Assembly (NCBI GenBank): GCA_947631985.1
Contig: CANRNK010000008.1
Coordinates: forward strand, 1-36,111
DNA length: 36,111 nucleotides
Source of the DNA: an uncultured Lachnospiraceae bacterium
Lineage (GTDB): Bacteria; Bacillota; Clostridia; Lachnospirales; Lachnospiraceae
Direction of reading: 5' to 3'
Below the pieces are notes generated by a model. That model was not told the DNA's origin. It did not search any database and saw only the letters and a list, made by a program, of their open reading frames with translations. Shown one piece after another: positions 31,979 through 36,111 of the stretch. How positions within the stretch are numbered: the stretch's first letter is position 1; every line of letters begins with the position of its first letter. The position numbers and the translations under genes were made by a program.

Positions 31979-34390
31979 ATGGCAAGAGAAAAAATAGCAT
32001 GGAATGATAACTGGATGTTTTCCAGAGAATTCTCAAAGCAGATGACAGAAGAATCCTATGATGATACGAATATGGAAGCAGTGGAATTACCGCATACGAA
32101 CAAGCTGCTCCAGTTTCATTATTTTAACGAAACGGATTACCAGATGATTTGTGGATACCGGAAGGTATTTGTTCCAAAGGAGGAGTGGAAAGACAAGGAA
32201 ATCTGTGTTTTTTTTGAAGCGGTTGGACATTTTGCAAAAGTTTATTTCAATGGAGTAGAAGTCACCTCACATCTGGGTGGGTACACAGGATTTTATGTTG
32301 AGCTGACATCACATATACAGTATGGAAGAGAGAACGTGCTCTGTGTTATGGCGGATAGCAGGGAAAACCTGAATATTCCTCCTTTTGGAAACGTAGTTGA
32401 TTATATGACCTATGGTGGAATCTATCGTGAGGTGTTTCTGGAAGTCAGGGAAAAAGTGTATCTGGAGGACTTGTTCCTGACAACTGGAGAGCGTGCAGAG
32501 GATGAGAGAAGACTGTATTCTGAAATGAGGATCAAGGGACAGGGAAGAGTGGAACTAATCCAGACATTATATGGAGAAGAAAACATTCTCGCATCATTGG
32601 AGGAAAGTGGAGAAATACCAGAGGAGGGGACCCTTTTCATAAAAACAATGTTACACAGTCCCATGATGGAAGAAACCATAAGACTGTGGACACCTGAAAC
32701 ACCCAAAATGTATGAACTGAAAACACAGATCAGGGTGGATAACCAGATCATAGAGGAAAGAGTAGATCGGGTCGGATTTCGAAGAATCAGGTTTGAAGAG
32801 GATGGTTTTTATCTCAATGGAGAAAAATACACCATCAGAGGATTGAACAGACATCAGGCATACCCAAACATTGGTTATGCTGCCCCAAAACGGTTGCAGA
32901 GACAGGATGCCCTTATTTTGAAAAAGGAACTTGGCCTCAACGCAGTTCGAACCTCTCATTATCCTCAAAGCAGGCATTTTCTGGATGCCTGCGATGAAAT
33001 TGGTCTCCTGGTTTTCACAGAACTTCCCGGATGGCAGCATATCGGAGATGAAAAATGGAAGCAGGTTGCCCTGCAGAATCTGGAAGAAATGATTGTGGAG
33101 CAAAGAAATCATCCTAGTATTTTTATCTGGGGGGTTAGAATTAATGAATCGGCAGACGATGAGACATTTTACTTTGAGGCGAATAAAAGAGCGCATCGGT
33201 TGGACCCAACAAGACAGACTGGTGGGGTTCGATTTATCCAAAATAGTCAGCTGTTAGAAGATGTCTATACGTATAACGACTTTTCACACAGAGGAGATAA
33301 TCCAGGAATTGAGCCAAAGAAACAGGTGACATCGGACAGGACCAAACCATATCTGATTACAGAGTACAATGGGCATATGTTCCCGACCAAATCATTTGAC
33401 AATGAGGAGCGAAGAATGGAGCATGCGAAGCGACATGCCAGTGTGATGAATGCTTATTATGGGGAAGCGGGAGTTGCAGGTGGGTTTGGCTGGTGCATGG
33501 CAGATTATAATACCCATCAGGATTTCGGAAGTGGAGACAGAATCTGCTACCACGGCGTGTTAGATCAGTTCCGCAATCCAAAGCCCGCAGCTGCAGTTTA
33601 CCAGAGCCAGCAGGGAGAAGAGGAGGTGCTTCACATTCCATCCTCTCTTAATATTGGGGAGCATAATGGGGGATATCTGCCGGATTTTTATGCCTACACC
33701 AATGCTGATTCTATCAGACTCTATAAGAATGATCTGTATGTAAAGGAATTCTTCCCAGATTTGAAAAACTTTCCAAGCTTACTGCATCCACCAGTTTTGA
33801 TTGATGACTTTGTTGGGGAACTGATGCAGCAGGGAGAGGGGTATCCGGCTTTCGTTGCAGAGGGACTAAAGGAAGTGCTAAAAGCCGTTGGAAAGTATGG
33901 ACAGAACAGTCTTCCATTGAAATACAAACTCAAAATGCTGCGTCTGATGATGTTCCATAAAGTCACATTGCAGGATGGAATTCGACTTTATAATACCTAC
34001 GTGGCAAATTGGGGTGGGAAAACAACAACCTATCGTTTTGAAGCCATAAAAGAGGGGAAAGTGGTAGCCATAGAAACCAAAGAACCAGTTGTGAGCCTTC
34101 ATTTGCAGGTCACAGCAGACCTTGAACTTACGACAAAAGAGGACAGCTATGACATGACATTTGTCAGAATCTGTGCAAGAGATCAAAACGAAAATCAGCT
34201 TCCCTTCTATCAGGAGCCTCTATTTTTGGAAGCAAGTGGTGCAATTGAACTGGTTGGAGATTCTGTAATCAGCCTGAGAGGTGGCATGGGTGGAGCCTAT
34301 GTCAAAACCAATCACAAAACGGGAAGAGGAAGCCTGAAAATAACAGGAACGCAGATTCCAGAAACCATACTTCAATTCGAAGTGGATTGA
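31979..34390 (+). CDS. Glycoside hydrolase family 2 enzyme (beta-galactosidase/beta-glucuronidase type)
   Basis: An 803-residue cytoplasmic enzyme from ATG 31979 (AAAGGTGGAG upstream). The GH2 sugar-binding jelly roll (about 1-160), immunoglobulin-like domain (160-265) and TIM barrel (265-560) are followed by a C-terminal region of about 240 residues. Catalytic residues are E390 (acid/base) in WGVRINES and E462 (nucleophile) in YLITEYNGHMFPTK; RGLNRHQAYP and RTSHYPQSRHFLDACDEIGL are also typical. The GVRINES variant differs from the classical WSLGNES of LacZ, so the exact beta-linked substrate is open. The symporter gene 48 bases downstream should import the substrate. Confidence 0.93.
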   Translation: MAREKIAWNDNWMFSREFSKQMTEESYDDTNMEAVELPHTNKLLQFHYFNETDYQMICGYRKVFVPKEEWKDKEICVFFEAVGHFAKVYFNGVEVTSHLGGYTGFYVELTSHIQYGRENVLCVMADSRENLNIPPFGNVVDYMTYGGIYREVFLEVREKVYLEDLFLTTGERAEDERRLYSEMRIKGQGRVELIQTLYGEENILASLEESGEIPEEGTLFIKTMLHSPMMEETIRLWTPETPKMYELKTQIRVDNQIIEERVDRVGFRRIRFEEDGFYLNGEKYTIRGLNRHQAYPNIGYAAPKRLQRQDALILKKELGLNAVRTSHYPQSRHFLDACDEIGLLVFTELPGWQHIGDEKWKQVALQNLEEMIVEQRNHPSIFIWGVRINESADDETFYFEANKRAHRLDPTRQTGGVRFIQNSQLLEDVYTYNDFSHRGDNPGIEPKKQVTSDRTKPYLITEYNGHMFPTKSFDNEERRMEHAKRHASVMNAYYGEAGVAGGFGWCMADYNTHQDFGSGDRICYHGVLDQFRNPKPAAAVYQSQQGEEEVLHIPSSLNIGEHNGGYLPDFYAYTNADSIRLYKNDLYVKEFFPDLKNFPSLLHPPVLIDDFVGELMQQGEGYPAFVAEGLKEVLKAVGKYGQNSLPLKYKLKMLRLMMFHKVTLQDGIRLYNTYVANWGGKTTTYRFEAIKEGKVVAIETKEPVVSLHLQVTADLELTTKEDSYDMTFVRICARDQNENQLPFYQEPLFLEASGAIELVGDSVISLRGGMGGAYVKTNHKTGRGSLKITGTQIPETILQFEVD

Positions 34391-34438
34391 AAAAACAACA
34401 AATAACAAGCGCAGCAAATGGAAGGAAAGGAAAAAGAA

Positions 34439-35788
34439 ATGGGGATTTCAAGAAAAATAAAAGTTGGGTATGGCATTGGAGCAGTTGGAAAAGATATGGC
34501 ATACGCTTTGATTTCGGGATTTTTAATGTACTATTACAATACTGTACTGGGGGTAAGTGCTACCTTTATTGGTTTTTTATTCATGGGAGCAAGGGTATTT
34601 GATGCCTTTAATGACCCGTTAATGGGCGTTATTGTAGAAAAGACAAACACAAAATTTGGAAAATTCAGACCATGGATCCTAATTGGAACGATCCTGAATG
34701 CCATTGCCATTGTCTTTATGTTTGCAGTTCCAAGTGTTTTAAGTGGCAAGTCACTTTTGTTTTATATTTCGGTTGCCTATATTCTGTGGGGGATGACTTA
34801 TACGATTATGGATATTCCTTTCTGGTCCATGATTCCAGCCATCACGCAGGCAGGGAAGGAGCGAGAGACGATTTCCGTGATTGGAAGAAGCTGTGCAGGG
34901 ATTGGATTTGCGCTGCCAACCGCATTGACAATGGTTCTGGTTCCCCTGCTTGGAAAAGGAAATGAAAGAATGGGATTTGAAATTGTTGCCTTTCTTGTTG
35001 CTATTTTATTCGTTGTGACTTCAATTATTACGGTGTTTCAGGTAAAAGAGAAGGAAAAAGTGGAAAAGGTAAGCCCGAGTGTCAGGGAAATGTTTCGCGC
35101 GCTGTTTCAGAATGACCAGGCACTGGTTGTCGTTGTTGCAATTGTTATGTTCAATGCTTCCTTGTATCTGACCAATCAACTGGCAATTTATTTTTTTAAA
35201 TATGATATTGGAAATAGCGCACTCTATGGTTTGTTTGGGACAGTTGGTGGTGCGGCACAGATTTTATCCATGATGTGTCTTCCACTGCTTCGGAAGAAAT
35301 ATGGATGCAAAACTATTCTCAGAGGAGGAATCCTGACTGCAATTGCTGGGTATACGATGCTTTTTGTTCTGGGCACACTCAATATTTCGAATCTGATTTT
35401 ATTATGTATTGCAGCAATTATTATTTTTATTGGATTTGGTCTGGCGACAGTTCTGACCACTATTTTCCTTGCAGATACCGTTGATTATGGGGAATGGAAA
35501 CATGGATCAAGAAACGAAAGTGTCATTTTTTCCATGCAGACTTTTGTAGTAAAGCTGGCTTCTGCATTTTCAGCCTTGATTGCTGGCATCGGACTTGATA
35601 TGATAAAACTTGATGTGAATGCGCTTGTTCAAACAGAAGAAACGATTACAGGACTTAGAATGATCATGATTTTAATTCCAATGGCAGGGATTCTGGTTTC
35701 TCTCTTTTTATTCATGAAAAATTATAAGTTAGATGAAGCCATGATGGAGAAAATCAGGAAGAACGAAAGCGACATCTCACAGAAATAA
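34439..35788 (+). CDS. GPH-family glycoside/pentoside/hexuronide:cation symporter
   Basis: A 449-residue membrane protein with about 12 hydrophobic segments, MelB-like. Start ATG 34439 follows AAGGAAAGG at 8 bases; an in-frame ATG at 34418 has no ribosome site. Family sequences are YGIGAVGKDMAYAL at the N terminus, ARVFDAFNDPLMGVIVEKT with the Asp residues that bind the coupling cation, FGKFRPWILIG, and VDYGEWKHGSRNE. It should import the beta-glycoside or hexuronide cut by the GH2 enzyme, coupled to sodium or protons. Confidence 0.93.
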   Translation: MGISRKIKVGYGIGAVGKDMAYALISGFLMYYYNTVLGVSATFIGFLFMGARVFDAFNDPLMGVIVEKTNTKFGKFRPWILIGTILNAIAIVFMFAVPSVLSGKSLLFYISVAYILWGMTYTIMDIPFWSMIPAITQAGKERETISVIGRSCAGIGFALPTALTMVLVPLLGKGNERMGFEIVAFLVAILFVVTSIITVFQVKEKEKVEKVSPSVREMFRALFQNDQALVVVVAIVMFNASLYLTNQLAIYFFKYDIGNSALYGLFGTVGGAAQILSMMCLPLLRKKYGCKTILRGGILTAIAGYTMLFVLGTLNISNLILLCIAAIIIFIGFGLATVLTTIFLADTVDYGEWKHGSRNESVIFSMQTFVVKLASAFSALIAGIGLDMIKLDVNALVQTEETITGLRMIMILIPMAGILVSLFLFMKNYKLDEAMMEKIRKNESDISQK

Positions 35789-35815
35789 AATCAATTCTGG
35801 AGGATGTGTTTTGAA

Positions 35816-36111
35816 ATGAAGTATCAAAATAGAAATGCTTATAAAAAAGGGTTAAAAGATGCAATACCAATTGCAGCAGGCTATCTGGCTGTTTCTTTTA
35901 CCCTGGGGATTGCAGCAAAAAAGTCGGGGATTGGGGCGTTTCACGCAACACTGATGTCACTAACCAATAACACTTCTGCTGGGCAGTTTGCAGCATTTGG
36001 GATAATCTCGGCAATGGCACCTTATACACAGCTGGCACTTTCACAGCTTGTAATTAATATTCGCTATCTGCTGATGTCCTTCGCCCTGTCACAGAAACTG
36101 GATCCCAAAGA
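35816..36111 (+). CDS. AzlC-family permease, N-terminal part (cut by window edge)
   Basis: The frame is open to the window end; 98 residues are visible. AAGYLAVSFTLGIAAKKSGI near residue 20, MSLTNNTSAGQFAAFGII, and LVINIRYLLMSFALSQKLDP match the N terminus of AzlC, the large subunit of a branched-chain amino acid exporter that usually pairs with a small AzlD encoded next. The start is taken at ATG 35816 (GGAGG 12 bases upstream); an in-frame ATG at 35804 overlaps the ribosome site. It may be transcribed with the GH2 operon, but a functional link is not evident. Confidence 0.88.
   Translation, partial: MKYQNRNAYKKGLKDAIPIAAGYLAVSFTLGIAAKKSGIGAFHATLMSLTNNTSAGQFAAFGIISAMAPYTQLALSQLVINIRYLLMSFALSQKLDPK

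Overview
The window looks like a chromosomal segment of a Gram-positive gut-type anaerobe of the class Clostridia, most likely Lachnospiraceae. The reasons are strong AGGAGG-type ribosome sites, moderately low GC, a feoA-feoA-feoB cluster with a small Cys-rich partner, a YesM/YesN-type two-component system beside a sugar ABC transporter, a GPH symporter with a GH2 enzyme, a minimal two-gene SUF-like operon, and ThrE/YjjP-YjjB exporters. No rRNA, tRNA, CRISPR array, transposase or phage gene was seen. Genus cannot be fixed from the sequence alone.

Layout. 1-4005: tail of an FtsX-type ABC permease, then a tightly packed operon of a SufC-like ATPase, a SufB/D-like scaffold and a split ThrE-type exporter. 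4025-9136: a cyclic-di-GMP block holding an EAL phosphodiesterase with a decayed GGDEF domain, an overlapping diguanylate cyclase and a metallophosphoesterase, then a small HAD protein with its own promoter. 9194-10829 (minus): a duplicated DUF1576 membrane protein and a small acidic partner. 10994-14044: a serine hydrolase of the beta-lactamase fold, a small GNAT protein and another diguanylate cyclase. 14178-17570: a ferrous iron uptake locus with a divergent DtxR-like repressor, two FeoA proteins, FeoB and a Cys-rich FeoB partner, with divergent promoters and palindromic operators visible between them.

17612-27112 is an alpha-galactoside utilisation locus. A histidine kinase and AraC-type response regulator (minus) face a GH36 alpha-galactosidase, two sugar permeases, a lipoprotein binding protein and an aldo/keto reductase (plus). 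The 607-base gap between them carries an unusual 135-base imperfect inverted repeat, a 21-base tandem duplication and a G-rich minus-strand tract at the kinase start. No ATPase gene for the transporter is present, so a shared MsiK/MsmX-type ATPase encoded elsewhere is inferred.

27226-36111: a methyl-accepting chemotaxis protein, a LysR regulator divergent from a YeiH-family exporter, then a TetR regulator, GH2 glycosidase, GPH sugar symporter and the start of an AzlC-family permease. Overall the region joins sugar scavenging, iron acquisition and signalling (three GGDEF proteins, one MCP, one two-component system). The least explained signals are the inverted-repeat element, the DUF1576 pair, the structured leader of the HAD gene and the paired operators of the feo locus.
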